Source: Numida meleagris (lineage: Eukaryota > Chordata > Aves > Galliformes > Numididae). Taken from it: DNA of 64,000 bases. Where the stretch lies: assembly GCF_002078875.1 (NCBI RefSeq), contig NC_034409.1, forward strand, positions 62,025,874 through 62,089,873. Direction: 5' to 3'. The notes below the pieces were generated by a model, which saw only the letters and a list, made by a program, of their open reading frames with translations, ran no database searches and had not been told where the DNA came from. Positions 1 to 22,500 of this stretch are shown here, one piece after another. The stretch's first letter is position 1; every line of letters starts with the position of its first letter. Made by a program: the position numbers and the translations under genes.

Positions 1-3261
<3,261 letters not shown>

Positions 3262-6200
3262 TGATGTTCTCATTTGGAAAACAGCAAATTGTTAGTGTGC
3301 ATCAGGCACTATTCATAAGTGTGAAGAAATCAATACATTAAGTTGAAAGGCGCCATTGGGAATGTAAAGTACACAAGTGGTATTTGCTATCTTAACTGAG
3401 ATCATTTATGCTGGGAAAAAAATGCTTAGAATTGAAGTCTTAACTGTACCCTGTGTAAGAAACTGCCAGAAGCTTAAACGATAAAGGGTAGGGGTTGAAT
3501 TCTTTAAAAAACGTGGCTGAAGCTGAAATTGCTGGGAGACATGCAAGGTATCTGAAGCCAGAATTGGACCACTCCATGGGACTGATGGCAGCTACTGCCT
3601 TTCCCTTCTTTTTTGCAGAGCTTTAGAAATTCTGCCACATAAAGAGCTCTGGAACTCAAAATTGTATGCTTTTTCATTAAACATGTAGCATCATGATTTC
3701 TACAGTATGGAGAAAGGAATGGGGCAAAATGGGGTTGAGAGGATAACTAATGAAAAAAAACCCTGATGTGATAAAGCCCTGAAACAAGGCCTAAGCTCTG
3801 TTAATCATATTGGGATTCAATTGAAACCAATAAGACTCCCTAATATATGGAAAGATAAACTGATTATACCAAAGTAGGGAAAAAGACAGATAGTTAACGT
3901 GATCCTGCCACATGTACACATTCAGTATGGGGCCAGACCTAGCAGTCTGAACAAGAGACAGATTGTCACAGATGATAGATGATAACCACTGACATAGAGC
4001 TGCAGAAGGCAAGGGTCAGCGCTGCTTTCCTGGAAAGGCAATGAGAGTTTGGCTCTTGGCTCCTCATGTGGAAGGAGCAAAGTCTACTTTAGTCAGCTGA
4101 ATCTGATCAACAGAGCTGGAACTTGTGAATTTGGTGTGAAATAGAAACAGAAGTAAAAATACAACTCCTCTGTTTCCCTGAAGAGAAACCAAGACTGACT
4201 GAAGAGTAATAGTCAGTAAATCACAAGCTAATGGGGTTCTTCAGTAAATGTGAAAACAAAAGTACGCTAGGGGTAAATAAGCACGTCAGGGGAAGGCAAT
4301 ACTGAACTCAGCAGTAGTTAATATGATTTAAAAAAAAGATGCCATTTAAGACAATGAGATAATATTGTCCCTTTGAGGATCTGGCGGGACCCTGAAAAGA
4401 TAAAAACAGAATATGAGCATATTAGGATATCATTTTCAGAAGAGCAACTTGCTAAAAACATTCTTGTCAATTGTTAGATATCCTTAAAGTTTCTGCCTGC
4501 CTATTCCTTTCTTTAGATGCTAATTTTTAATCCTTTTGATTAAGGTTTGCTACTATTTATCCCTTCTGGCATAGCTGTGATACTTTGAGCATGAGATGAC
4601 GGATGATGACTAACAGGATGAAGTTGAATCTTGGTTTACTTGCCAGCACCCCAGTAAGCATGTCTATAGTGAAAGAGCACAGAGAGACATTTGATAAATG
4701 AATAAGATCAGCAATGAATGATGGGAGTGATGTGTTGTAAAACAGGATACAGCACTGCTGAGATCAAGAAGAGGACCAAACAATGTGATTAAAGCAATCC
4801 AAAGATGCCGACACTTGCATTTTTTTGGTATTTGTTTGGTTTTAGGTGAGTTGGTGGTAATATCTTTTTCCTCAGAACCTCTCATTGGATATATAGTCCT
4901 CATAAAGATGAAACACTTCAAGGACAAATAACAATATCAAAGAGCTGTGATAAGATTTTTTTTTTTTAACTGTACACCGGCTTTTCCTAACTGCTGAAAA
5001 TTACTGGGAAGATCTTAGCTTAATTTTCTGAACCTCTAAAATCTAAATGCAGTAGATATTAAATATCAAATGGCAATTCTATGGTATTTCATACTCAAAC
5101 ATTATAGTGTTAAGAGCCTGAAAGTGCAGCTGTGTAGAAGAAAAAGCGAAATGAAGTAATTACCTTATTTTGCAAAGATTTGCCTGTTTATTTTTCTGCT
5201 GGATTTGCAGTGTATTTTCAGATTTTAAACCATTCTACTTTTGCAGTGTTTAAAGAGGCTAGAAGTAAAAATAAATAAAATACATAAGTAATGATAAGCT
5301 TATGGACAATATTCCTCTAAGGAAAAAAAATCTAGGGAAAAGGCAATTAAGAAAAAGAAAGCCTATGGTTATTTTGGTCTTTATGCAATAAACACTATGT
5401 GTGCAGCTTGAGGTATCTGAGAAATCCAGTGCTTTCACCAGTAACATATCTACTCTGATCTGCAAGGCTCTGATGTTTGCCCTGAAGTTCCTAAGTCTGA
5501 ATGCCTACTAGTCACATTATCCTTGCACTTTTACGTCTTCTTTCTCCATGTTATCACACACCTCTTAGCATTGATAGTCTTAAGCAGATAGCCCAGTGAG
5601 TCTGGAACACTTTGACTCTTCCACATGTAAAATATAGAACATATCTGAGCAGATACAGAGGCCAGTTGCCTGGAAGTTGTCTATTTCTTGCAGTTCAGGC
5701 AGTTGGATATCCTGATGTCTGGTTTATTTTTGCTAAAACCTACTGAGAATGGTAGTTTGCTGACCAAAAGCATACATACCGTGTTGACATCTGGCAATTC
5801 TGCAAAGCCAATCCCATGGTAGATAAACTCATGCTCAAATGCACTCTATGGCACAGGTTATACCTTGCATTCTCTGTGTCCTTTCCTGCTTTTCATTCCC
5901 CTCCAGAGCACTGGTGAGTTATCCCAGAGCTAGCCTCCAGGGTGATCTTGCAGGCAAGTAAATATAGACAGACTGTAAATCTGGTCTCTGGTCTAACAGG
6001 AGACACTTCACAGCTACTAAGGTTAAGAAGTCCACAAAAAATAAATGAAATACAGTGCCAGCAAATTGAAGTCAGTAGAAAAATGCCCTTAGTTTTCCGC
6101 TGAGTGTCAGTGGGACATCAGAGGTTGTGCAAGGTTTGTTTGTTGAACATCCATCCTGTTTTTTTTTCTGTTTGTTTCTTTGTTTTTGTTTTGAGGAAGT

Positions 6201-6765
6201 TGATGACAGGCTGTAATGCCCCTGAATTGGTAGTAGTTTCTGTCATTAGGAGCTCTTAGATTCCTGGTGTCCCTACCATTCTGCATACACACATTTCTTT
6301 TACCTATAAAGCTAGCTGAAATACAAATACAAGAAAAAGAAATTCTATCTCAAATAGTTTTAAAGAAAAAAAAATAGCTATAAACAATATGAGTACACTT
6401 TGGATAAAGCTTTTTTTTTCCATAAATGTTATCATTTAAATGCTTTCAAGCTGAATGTGCATGTCTTGGGCCCTTGCATTTAACTCTGAGATATGAGAGA
6501 GATAGGAAAAAAGTATAAATGTGGATGGAAAAGGCTAAGAAACAGAAACTAATTGTGGGAGGAAAGATGACAGTTCTTTCAGAAGAGGCTTTTGTTATTA
6601 AAAACAGTACAGCCACACTTGAAGGAAAATAGGGAAAATGCTATCTAAATAAATAAAAGAAGAAAAACTTTTAAGAAATCTGTGTTTACTCTGGCACGCG
6701 ACTGGCCTACACTGCTTTTGACATATTAGGAAGATTTTTGGCCGGGAGCAACTAAAAGCACTTAA

Positions 6766-12214
<5,449 letters not shown>

Positions 12215-12350
12215 TATTAGCAAACTGTGGGGCTCTGGGTAAACTGTGGTCTCAGTTTTCCCATCTGTAAAGCGAGTTGGTTACAGCTTCCACAGTGAGG
12301 GTGATTAGTCAGTGCACTACATCACACGGAGTGTTACGAGGAATGCTGCT
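12215..12350 (+). repeat. Ancient MIR-like SINE relic
   Basis: The core GGTCTCAGTTTTCCCATCTG (12248-12267) followed by TAAAGCGAG closely resembles the conserved part of MIR/CORE-SINEs, where CTCAGTTT..CCATCTGTAAAATGG is diagnostic. Upstream CTCTGGGTAAACT resembles the TTGGGCAAGTCACT block, and downstream TCACACGGAGTGTTACGAGGAATG resembles the TCAT.GGGTTGTTGTGAGGATTAA block, in the expected order. Boundaries are approximate, and the family call is from memory of the consensus. Confidence 0.55.
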
Positions 12351-15300
12351 GTAGAAAAGACTCTCAAGACAAAAATAATCACTTTTGAGCCCATGACCAC
12401 TAATTAGAAAGAATAGATAAGAGGTAGGACAGACCTCCTTCCTTTTGCACTGGGCAAGGCAGATCTTAATTTCTGTGGAGAAGTGTAGGACTGCATCACC
12501 ATAATTTGCTTGTGTGTGTTGGATTATTTGAGGAGACCATTTCTGAATATTTAAATCTGTAGCCTTCGTATCGTTCCTAACATAATGGTGTAATTTCTTA
12601 GACTTTGTGAATAGGAATCCAGTAAAGCAGAGTTTAACACCTCCATGTGTTATTAGCAGAGCTAAAATTGTTGGATTCCCTGGGCAGGCCTCTGCCACCG
12701 AAATGGTAATTGGCAGTAGTAAGAGGTTCTTCTTCATGGGCCAGGTGAAGGAAGAACTGGGAAAGGTTTGTGAGATTCAGAGATGGTGGCCCACAGCAGA
12801 GGAATGCTTGGTTCTATATCAGGGTCTGGAAGGATTTTGACACCTCTGGCGCTTTCTTCTAATAATACCTCCTTCTGGATTTCTCCCCAGCTAAGGTATT
12901 GTTGTATGAGCAATACCTCCTCTTCAGATCTGTCATTTCTGTTCTTTTCCTTAACTGGACTTAACACTCATACTTCAGATTTCTTACCTTTCTGCTACTC
13001 TCATTAGCCATCCGGTGTTCAGCCCTGCACGGTGCTTGCTGCTGAGGCCCAGTCAGTTCCAGCCTCCTGCTTCTCTTTATACCAGCAGTCCTCACCCAGC
13101 CTGTGCTTGTTAGCACTTACCACATCTTGATCTACTCTGACATGTCACTCACCTTGGTGTCTCCTTTTTTTTTTAATTTTCCTTTTTAAAATTCATTGTT
13201 TTTGCTTTGCCAAGTCAGTTTCCTCATTCCAGTCAAACTTCCATCAGACCTGCCTCTTTTTGTTCCTTTCTTTTCCTTTGTGCTTCTAACTCTGATCTCC
13301 CCCCATAGGAATTTCATCCATTACTCATAGGTCTCGGTTCTGTCCTCAGCTTTGGATCCCCGATCATTTCTCTTGTTAACACTAGTCTTTCAGTTCATAA
13401 GCCAAGAATATCAGCAATCCTAGTGCTCTTTCCATCTCCTTTCTCCTTCTCCTTTTCCAATTCCATTCCCGGTGTATTGTTCTCTAATTCTGTCCCTAAT
13501 TTGGCCTTAGTCCTTCTGCTTTTTGAAGTCAATCGTGTTCTTTCCAATGCTGTGTGGGTGCCAGCAGCAGAAACACTGAGAAAGCAGGCCCAACTTGAAG
13601 TTCAGTGGCTTTATTCCACCTTGATCCCAACTGGTTAAGAACTGTTATTAGATGAGACCCTGGTAAGCCTTTGTAGTCCTTGCTCAGCTTTGTGGAAATG
13701 ACACATGCATTCTGGTCTGCAGAAGCCTTAAGATGCCAGATTAATGTCTGTACTGACAATTTGGGCGTTAAGTTTTAGCAAGTCTCTGCAAAGCCTGTGC
13801 AGCTGGAGTTTTTAAGAGCCCATCTGGCTAAACTTAAGTGGGTAGACAACACAAAAAATGCAGCCTTGACACAAAGACTGCTAATTTGCCAGTTCATATG
13901 ATGTTATTGCAAAGTATACTGTCACTAAAAAAATAGGTGTTGAGGGTTTTTTGACTGGGTTAAAACAGTGGATATTGTTCAACTGTTTTGGCTGAAATAT
14001 TGCACAAATATTCAGCCAGAAGCAGAAATCAGACTGGAAAATGGTTGTATTAACTGTTGAGTCTAACACAATTAAAACCAGCTGAAAACAGTATCTTAAT
14101 AATTTAAGGCATTGGGTAGCCTTTACAGAAGTAGTGCTGGAGATCACCTCCGTTACTATCTTCCATATTAAGATATAACAGTGCCTCACTGAATCAGTGG
14201 GACATTGAAAAGTGGCATGGTAGGCTTTTAGAATTAAATAATAAATTATATATAGTACTGTAATGATAAAATGTCCATTCATGTTATGCAGCACATGAGG
14301 TAGTTAGGAGAGAAGGATTAAGAAATACAGATCAAGGCAAAAAGTAGGTTTCAGATAGGATTTGAAAGAGAAATACATGCCTTTGAGGCAAAATCTGACT
14401 ATTCAAAGAAGGTTGTCCTAGTTTAGAGGTGCTGCAGAGGAAGGACCTTTGTACAGACAGTGCCAAGATTGTTAGAAATAGATACTCCTATTCACTTAGA
14501 GTAGGAATCTGGAAGAGTAGTTGTGAAGGAAGAGTTGTGTTATGCAGACTGGTCCAAACTCATCAAAATATTTGCTTGAAAAAGGTTGTATGTACTGATG
14601 TAAGGCATTTCAAAATTTTAATGGTGTACTTTGGTTCTGATTGATGACAAGTTTATTGGTGTAGTTCAAACAGTGATTTATCCCATTTCTCTAGACAGTC
14701 CTGGTTACTGTTTTTCATTTCTGTCTATGATTTCTTTGTGAAAGCTTTCTAAATCCCTGACTTATCAAGTATGTATTCATTTTTTTTTCCAGGTGGTAAT
14801 ATTCCTTTTTATAAACCTCATGTTCACTGTGGGATGCTTTTTTTGTTGTGCTGTTCAGGAACGATAGGAGAAGTGTGGAAGCAGGCCAAATAAGAGATTT
14901 TAAGTGCTGTTGTTTTCACTGTAGTTTAATTCTTGTCCTTGCAAAAGTAACAGCCTTCTAAACACAGTGGACATTCCCAAAATGGCAGGTACTACTTGTG
15001 TTGTCTTTTTGGTGAAAGTATCATTATCCCTCTGTAAGCCCATGGGTTGCTAGACTGCTTTTCATGAGTTTGTCAGAATCCTACTAATGATATTGGGAAC
15101 AAGCATTTCTACCTAGAAATTCAGCAGTTTTATATAGGATCTTTAGATTCCTTCACGTATCATTTGTAATATACCACAGTTTGTTTTTATTCAAGCAAAT
15201 GTCCCATTGACCTCACTGGAGTTTGCATACTTAAATCTATCCACTAATTTACTGTATGCTATTGACAAACAACTGTTGGAACCTCAGGCTTAGCTAACAT

Positions 15301-16032
15301 CTACAAAATCATTGACTTTAAAGGTGATACTCCTTGAATTTGTGTAAACTAGAAAAAAGCACAAGAACTTTTAATAATTGTCTTAGTAATAAAAGAATGG
15401 ATGTGCTGCTTGCCAAGGGGCACAATTGCCAGAAAGGAAGAAAATGTTTTGTATGCCTATCAAAGTTATGACTGACTCTTCCTCTTAGGAACAATTCCTA
15501 TTTTTTCCTCTGAGTTCTAACTCCTAAAACCAGAGGGTTCAAATGTCATAGCAGCTCTTCAGTACTTCTGGCTGAATGATGGACAGCTGGTAGTTCAAAG
15601 CAAGCTAAGACCATCCTGAAATTCAGCACTGAGAATTGCTGGACAATTTTAGAAATGAATTTGTTTACAACCAATGGAACAAATTATTTTCTGTTCATCA
15701 TTCTCACCATGAAAAGCCTGTCCTTATTAATGATATTTTTCTATTAAGAATTTAATGCTGAACATTCACCAGTTAGGGGAAGACTTCCAGTAAGCAGCAG
15801 GAAAATGTTCATTAACATCTCTTCAGTATGTTGCATTTCTGGCAGATGCTGGGAAGCTGACACAGCAGATTCTCCTTAAGACATCCTTAGCAAGTTGCGT
15901 TGCACCTAAGCATAGGCTAAAGGAGCTGGGTCATCGTGATTTGCTTGGCTGAACTACTTAATTTATACCTGTAAACTCTTATACATGAATTACACACATT
16001 GTTGTCTTCTCATACTGATCTTATCCATGCAG
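12351..16032. other. Intron 3 stretch without recognised features
   Basis: Mixed sequence with a C/T-rich stretch around 13020-13540 on the + strand. No coding exon, CR1 tail or RNA gene was recognised. The open frames overlapping it on both strands do not resemble known proteins. Confidence 0.65.
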
Positions 16033-16112
16033 ATCATAGAATCATAGAATGGCTTGGGTTGGAAGGGACCCCAAGGATTATCAAGTTCCAACCCCCTGCC
16101 ACAGATGTTGGG
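16033..16112 (-). mobile_element. CR1 LINE 3'-end fragment
   Basis: On the + strand it begins ATCATAGAATCATAGAATGG and continues CTTGGGTTGGAAGGGACCCC, AAGTTCCAACCCCCTGCCAC. This is the reverse complement of the CR1 3' end with its octamer tail, so the element points to the - strand. Only about 80 nt are clearly CR1, as expected from extreme 5' truncation. The open frame starting at 16049 runs through it and is not a gene. Confidence 0.9.
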
Positions 16113-17434
16113 CTCTAATGCAGAACCCCCTCACACAAGGAGCAAACCTGCTCCTTGAAAACTATTACCTTCCTGTGGTTGCTGATAGCACTTCTAACCA
16201 CTGTTTTTTCATCTCTGTAATGGGTGTCAACACCTTTAGCCACATGAACTATATTTGGCAATGGCAGAAGCAGGTGCTGACTACCACAGTATAAGCTTTC
16301 TAAAAGTGGCATGTACTTGGTTCCCCAGCTAGCTGTACTGGCAACTGTACAAGTGTTTTTCAAGCCATTCCGTTAAACTTACGCTGATGGAGAGGTTGGG
16401 GTCTAGGAATTCTTCCCTTTATGCTGGCTTGCTATTGTGTGCTGCCTGTAAAATTTATGTACGTCTCTTACATTAGAAACTGACACAATCATGTTTTGCA
16501 TACGATTATCCTCATCTGGTATGTTGAAATGTTTTTTCTAGTCAGTAACAGATTAGGGAAATATATTACTATTACTCCTTGATCTGAAGCTTGATGATTG
16601 CTTTTTGTATGGATACTTATATTATTTCTACAACATACTCTCGCACAGAAGAGGAACTTACAGGTTATTTTATTATGATTTTTATTCATTGACAACCACT
16701 TGTCGTAGTGTTATCCTTGTGTGGCCTTGTTGTTTGTTACAGTAACTTTAAAACAAAAATCCCTGTTTAAATGAGATTATGAAGCACAGAAAAAATATTA
16801 AGATCTATTTGCATAATTGTTTCACAATCTAAACTTGCATTTAAACAAACAAACAGAAAGGTTCTCCTCATTATAGTCATCAAGATAATATCTGTATCTG
16901 AATAAAATACACTCCTATGCCCTTCAGGAATAGCTGAGTGAGATGAAAGACTGCAAGATAAAATAGAAAGAATAGAGAACGAACAGCACCCATTCACCTC
17001 CTTTAGCTGTTAACACTGAATTGTAACAATGACAAACTAAGATCTCAAATACATACAATTTTTAGCACTGTATTGACAGATATATTGAGGCATTTAACTA
17101 TTAAGGATAATTTTTCTGTAGAATAAGGAATTCAGTTGCCCCTGCTCTTCAAAGTCACTAGTGACCTTGCAACAAAAAGAAAGAAAATGGGTTTTTGGCT
17201 TCCCATTCCTATCAAATGCCTCACGCGCCTCCTGAGCACTAGAAGCTAACTAAACATCTGCTTATGCAAATACTGAGTAATCATCTGCAACTTCAGAAGC
17301 TGGGCAGTACTCTATTTGTCACTTGATGTTTTCTGTGAAACCCAGCACTCTATGTCAAAGTAGAGAGAACAGCTGGTAACAGTTGGCAAGCGGACATAGA
17401 TATCCTGGCCTGGATGTGCAGCTGCCGTGCAGAT
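16113..17434. other. Intron 3 stretch without recognised features
   Basis: AT-rich non-coding sequence between two CR1 fragments. The ORFs seen here are short and unrecognisable. The last 40 or so bases before 17435 may be diverged CR1 sequence. Confidence 0.65.
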
Positions 17435-17633
17435 ATTGGCAAAATTTCTTCCCTGAAAGAGTGGTGAGGTGCTGGAGCAGGCTGCCCAGGAAGATGGTGG
17501 AGTCACTGTCCCTGGAGGAGGTCAAAAAACATTTAGATGTAGTACTAAGGTAGTAGGGAAATATTAGTGGTAGGTGGACTGTTGGACTAGATGATCTTGG
17601 AGGTGTTTTCCAATCTTGGTGATTCTATGATTA
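17435..17633 (+). mobile_element. CR1 LINE 3'-end fragment
   Basis: The fragment contains GAGTGGTGAGGTGCTGGAGC, AGGCTGCCCAGGAAG, GTCCCTGGAGGAGGTC, GGACTAGATGATCTTGGAGG and a tail ATTCTATGATT, in the order found in CR1 3' untranslated regions. The tail lies at the right end, so it is in + orientation. It is 5'-truncated and moderately diverged, with no intact reading frame. Confidence 0.88.
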
Positions 17634-18844
17634 TACCAGGAAGAAACTGATACATCTCCTTTAGAAGAACTAACTTGTATCCTAAGTTTTATAAATAATT
17701 AACTATGATTTTTTCTTCCCTTATCCAACCTGAAATCAATTTTCTTAGCTGTGAATCCAGCCACTGACATTTTTATAGCTCTTATCTTATTTAATGTTTT
17801 CACTGTATTCTACTTCTCATTTGACAATAACACAACTTTTATCAGTCTCGGGAGTGTGATGGTTTCATCCTGGAATAAATACGTTGTTGTTTATAGAAGT
17901 TTTAGCTTCAGCATTACCTTTTGTTTTCTCAAAGTAAACATCTAACACATTTTGTACAGCTAAAGAATTACATCCCAGTCTCAGTCTCCTTTTTTTAAAA
18001 AAAAAAAAATGTACGAAACAACCTAAGGTATGAATATTAATATTAGATACATTTTGTCTCAATGTTCTATTATTCCTATGATAAAACCAGCACCGCTTCT
18101 GTTTTGTTTTCAGTTTGAAGTATCAGACTGCTGTATGTATTTGACAGCCCACAGGGAAAAAGGAAGAACCAGATGAAGTGAAGTTGAATGTTTTAGCCTT
18201 TCAGAAGCAGTGAAATATGAGAATGTGTTTGAATCATTCAGATGATCTTTCCATACTGAAGCATTATGGAGTGAACGAAGAAGAGGGGGGAACATTGCTG
18301 AAAAGTATTTGTAACTACCAAGAGGTTTAGTTCTGCAAAGTTCTGAGCATGTTGATAGCAGTCACCTTACAGAAGATGTAGCCATGTGTGAGGGACATGA
18401 AATTTAAAGGTTTTAAGAGCAGGAGCTAATCTAGGGAAAATGTAATGCACTATTTGAGGGAAGTAAGTGTTGATACAACTATGGAAAGAGTTCTGATAAG
18501 TATCTCTTGAAATAAATTCACTGGTGGTTGACAACTCCTTTCGGAAATGTTTGCTTTTAGTTTCATATTAAAGTAATGTAAAAGTTTACCACAAAGACAT
18601 TGATCCTTCTTTCAAAGGAAGAGAGTTCACAGTTTGTATTCAAGCTGCTACTGTGTGCTTCCCTGTTCTGTTCATCTCATTTACTTAAGTCATTTTCCAT
18701 AGTAGGCAAGTGATGTTGTTGGGCTCTGACACCAACTGAAAAGTGTGTGTTTAAAACAGACTGTGTCTTTTATTGTTCATTCTGCCCCTCCACCATCCAA
18801 AACTGAACTGGCATGGCTCCCAGCCCATGTGTCTGCTGATGTTC
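17634..18844. other. Intron 3 stretch with T7A13 run
   Basis: Non-coding sequence between CR1 copies. A T7 run directly followed by an A13 run sits at 17990-18009. Nothing else was recognised. Confidence 0.65.
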
Positions 18845-19501
18845 AATTGCGCTTGCAGCCTGGAAGGCCAATGGTATCCTGGGTTCCATCAGAAGAGGGG
18901 TGGCAAGCAGGGACAGGGATGTGATTGTGCCCCTCTGTTCTGCTCTCTTGAGGCCCCAGCTGGAGCACTGTGTCCAAGTCTGGGGACTCCAACACATGAA
19001 GGATGTGGAGCTTTCAGAAGGAGTCCAGAGGAGGGCCATGAGGATGATCCGAGGGCTGGGCCACCTCTCTTGTGAAGAGAGGCTGAAGGAACTGGGCTTG
19101 TTCAGCCTGGAAAAGAGAAGGCGGCGAGGAGACCTCATTGTGAACTTCCAGTATTTAAAGGGAGTTTATAAACATGAGGAAAATCATCTTTTTACATGGG
19201 TAGATAGTGATAGGACAAGGAGGAATGGGGAAAAGGGAAACTAAAGGGGGGAAGATTTACTATTTTCCCCATTCCCCCTTGTCCTATCATTAGATTAGAT
19301 GTCAGGGGGAAGTTCTTTACTGAGGTTGCCCAGAGAGGCTGTGGATGCCCCATCCCTGGAGGTATTCAAGGCCCAGTTGGCAACCTGATCTACTACTTGA
19401 TCTAGTGGTTGGCAACCCTGCCTGTGGAAGGAGGGTTGGAACTTGGTGATCCTTGAGGTCCCTTCCAACCCAAGCCATTCTATGATTCATTCTACGATTC
19501 T
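18845..19501 (+). mobile_element. CR1 LINE, pol C-terminus and 3' UTR
   Basis: This is the most protein-like CR1 copy on the + strand. The frame at 18900-19244 reads [40 protein letters not shown] and [15 protein letters not shown], the typical C-terminal part of CR1 reverse transcriptase. The 3' part has GCCCAGAGAGGCTGTGGATG, GATCCTTGAGGTCCCTTCCA and a tail ATTCTATGATTCATTCTACG. It is truncated at the 5' end, and the frame closes near an internal inverted duplication at 19207-19290. This is a dead element with no active coding function. Confidence 0.93.
19207..19290. repeat. Inverted duplication inside CR1 (hairpin)
   Basis: The left arm at 19207-19234 and the right arm at 19263-19290 are reverse complements at 26 of 28 positions, with a 28-nt spacer. 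The left arm is the normal CR1 segment (GTGATAGGACAAGGAGGAAT...); the right arm is an inverted copy of it, after which CR1 sequence resumes with AGATTAGATGTCAGGGGGAA. This looks like a local template switch during or after insertion. Confidence 0.9.
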
Positions 19502-22500
19502 AAGAATAGAATACAAAGAAAAGTTTCATCAGATGATGAACTATAATAACTTAAACATTTTTTCTTTTCTTCAAAGAATAACAATTTACAAAGATGGATT
19601 TTTGAATCACTAGCTCTTCAGTATGTCTTGTAAAAAGCCCCTGTTGAGCTACTGTGTTGAAGTTAGAAGAGCATGGTTCTGCCTGTGTTGGGAGTGGTAC
19701 ATCCCACTTCTGAGATCTGCCTTTGGGCCTGAGCTATGGATGCTTCTGAGTTCATAGCAATACCCATCACTGAGAGGCTCTGCAGTTGTAAGAGGTATGC
19801 CTTGTCCCTGTCATTCCCCATTTCTAACAAAAGTACGCGTTCACACTGACACAGACGCTTTGGTTAGCAGGCACCAGTCTGGAGGCTTCTCCTTGTCTCT
19901 GTGTGCAGACACAGCAGCAGCTGTGTGTGTAGGAGGGGTGCCTCTGCCTCTTCCTCTTCCTTGCACCTTCCCTTCTGTCTCCCTGGGATGGGTGGCAGGT
20001 CTGCCTGATAGGCTGGCAGGAGAGGATAATGTTCAGCTTTAGATGTAGTGGCAGAGCAGGTAAGGCCTTTCACTGCTGTCTCATGGGTGACTGTTCTAAG
20101 CTTTGATTAGGAATGTGTTGAAAACTGCCACTAATCGATGCATCTACATATGTGCATGTAGTCACAGGAGTAGAGGGCTGAGCACAGCTAACTCCAGTGA
20201 TAACCACACTGTGCTCTGTGTGCCTCTGGCTACAGAAACTGATGTGCCTTTGCCATTCCAGCTCAGAAGGGAAACTGGTCTCAGTGGAGCCTTTGGCCTT
20301 TTGAAAGCATGAAAATCTATAGGGAGCTGAAAATGATTCCTCTTTCATTGAACTGCTTAAAATAAAGTGGCCTATGACCTCTTGAAAGTATGTCTGACCC
20401 TGTGGGAGTTGGGAGAGACCAAATGAACTAAACCACTGCAGGATGCAGAGGTGAGCAAAAACTCAAATTTAGAGCCAAACACTACAGAACAGACTGTAAG
20501 TGGGAGATGGTGATCAACTTAAGTCTTGCTTTCTACTGATAGTGTAATTTCATGTGTTATCTTCAGTAATTCATCCTTCAAGGAAAAATACATGTAAAGA
20601 CAGCCTCAATTCTAGTTTAAAACTATTTAGGAATAATGTAATCTGAAATAAGAGAGAATTTTTAAAATCTCTCCATACATTGTCCTACTACTATTACAAA
20701 TTTTGCACCAAGAATGAAAACATCTTTCCTAACTCCATGAACATTCTGACAGATTATGCTTGAGTCATGTATTAATTATCTTTATGATAAGGACTATAAC
20801 CTTTCTATATTTTCACTGTTTTCTGCTGATACTTCTTGTGCAGTGTTTTGTTGGTTTTGCTTTTTTTTAACACTCATGAAGATACTCATCTGAATCACCT
20901 GATGAGTATTCTATCTATTTTTGAAGGAGGGACATTAGATCACGTTCTCACTAACGCTCTCTCTAGCATGGCATAGAAAGCTGATACTTCTTTTCTGGTT
21001 CACTGTTTCTTCTTGGATGTCCTAGAATCTTATGAGGCATCTTACCCAAAAATTTTGCCCAAATGCTTGTGATCAGCTGACCTTGCATGTGACCTGGAAA
21101 CCTCCCTGAAGAACTGTTGCTATGCAGTTTGCAATGACAGTTTGACGAGTTTGGTCTGCTTTCTTTGGTCCCTGACATATGCCTTTGTTTTTGACCATGC
21201 TGAAACACACATTATTCAATAGTTCCCAATTCTCTGATATATACTTTTAGGATTTTGCTGCTTTAGCAAAATCAGAAGCTTTCAAACTGATCTCAGTTGG
21301 TAAGTGAGTCTCATTGAAACAGATTGCAAACATGTTGTGTTTCTTTTGCTGTTTGGCTGTGCCTGGCATGTATCTACATCTTCTGTATTACCTGCTGGAG
21401 CCCCACATTGTGCAGAAATAATTTTGTAGCTATTCTGTTCTGTTATCAGAAAACATGTTTTAATTGGAGTAGAGAGCAAGAGAGACTGATTGTGGCATTG
21501 AGCGTGTTGTACTCTCTTGCCATATTAAAAACTTGTTATTTTAGATCATCTCGTCTGAATCAGAAAAGGAAGAAATGAATGCTTGTAAACAAATCCAGGT
21601 CTGGCTTCCTAAGAGGCAAATGAGAATATATTCTCCCTCATCATGCATGGGTGAGAGAAGTGGTGATTGTAAAACAAACCACCAAGGGGAAAATGGCTAA
21701 CAGAGTAATGTACGGGGGAAGAAAATACAAGAAAACAGTGCATTTTAGAAAGCCCTCTTGTTCTGACTGGCCTTCAAGGACTGTACAATAACTTGTTCAG
21801 GCATTTAATGTCAGAAAAAGAATTTGTTCCTGCTTAGGGATATTTGCCATATTCTTTATAATAGTGAAATACTGTACGCAGTTCTGAATGTTTTGGAATC
21901 TAGTCTTATCATGTCCATCAAATGACCATGCTTGAGGTATTTATTGATGAGGCTGGATAAATTCTGGCTGAAGAGAACACCGCTTGTCATGGAATGAGTA
22001 AAAACCTGGGCAGGATGCCAGGCTCTCAGGGACAATTTTGCATTGATGTCATATAGTGATTTATACTTGTCTTTGCATCCATCATGGAGTGCTAGAATAG
22101 AGAGAGGGAGGAAGGAGGAAAGCAAAAGCACTGTCTCCTTACAGGGATGTTATTTGCTTAAAAGTTAAAATCTTCTCATTGTCTCACTGTTTTTTTGGAA
22201 AAACATAGACTCCAACTTCATCTGAACTTATATAGACTGTGCTATACACATGAAGCAGGTATGATGGTTCTGATAACCCCTCATGTTAATTTTTTCATCC
22301 TAACATCCTGTAAGAACAGAAATTATTTATGTCAAATAAGCTTAGACTGTGAAACTGAAAAGTAGACGAGATCTTGGTAGAATTTTTATTGCTTCTCAGT
22401 GATCCTTTCATTCAGTGAACAAAAGTTCATTTTTCATCCTGCTTTTTTCAGTGAATCATAGAAAAGTCTACACGTTTTAAAGACAGAAAATGACCACCAC

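Noticed and set aside
12309..12737. 142-codon open frame on the - strand
   Set aside because: It overlaps the MIR-like relic, has no recognisable protein similarity and lies deep in the intron.
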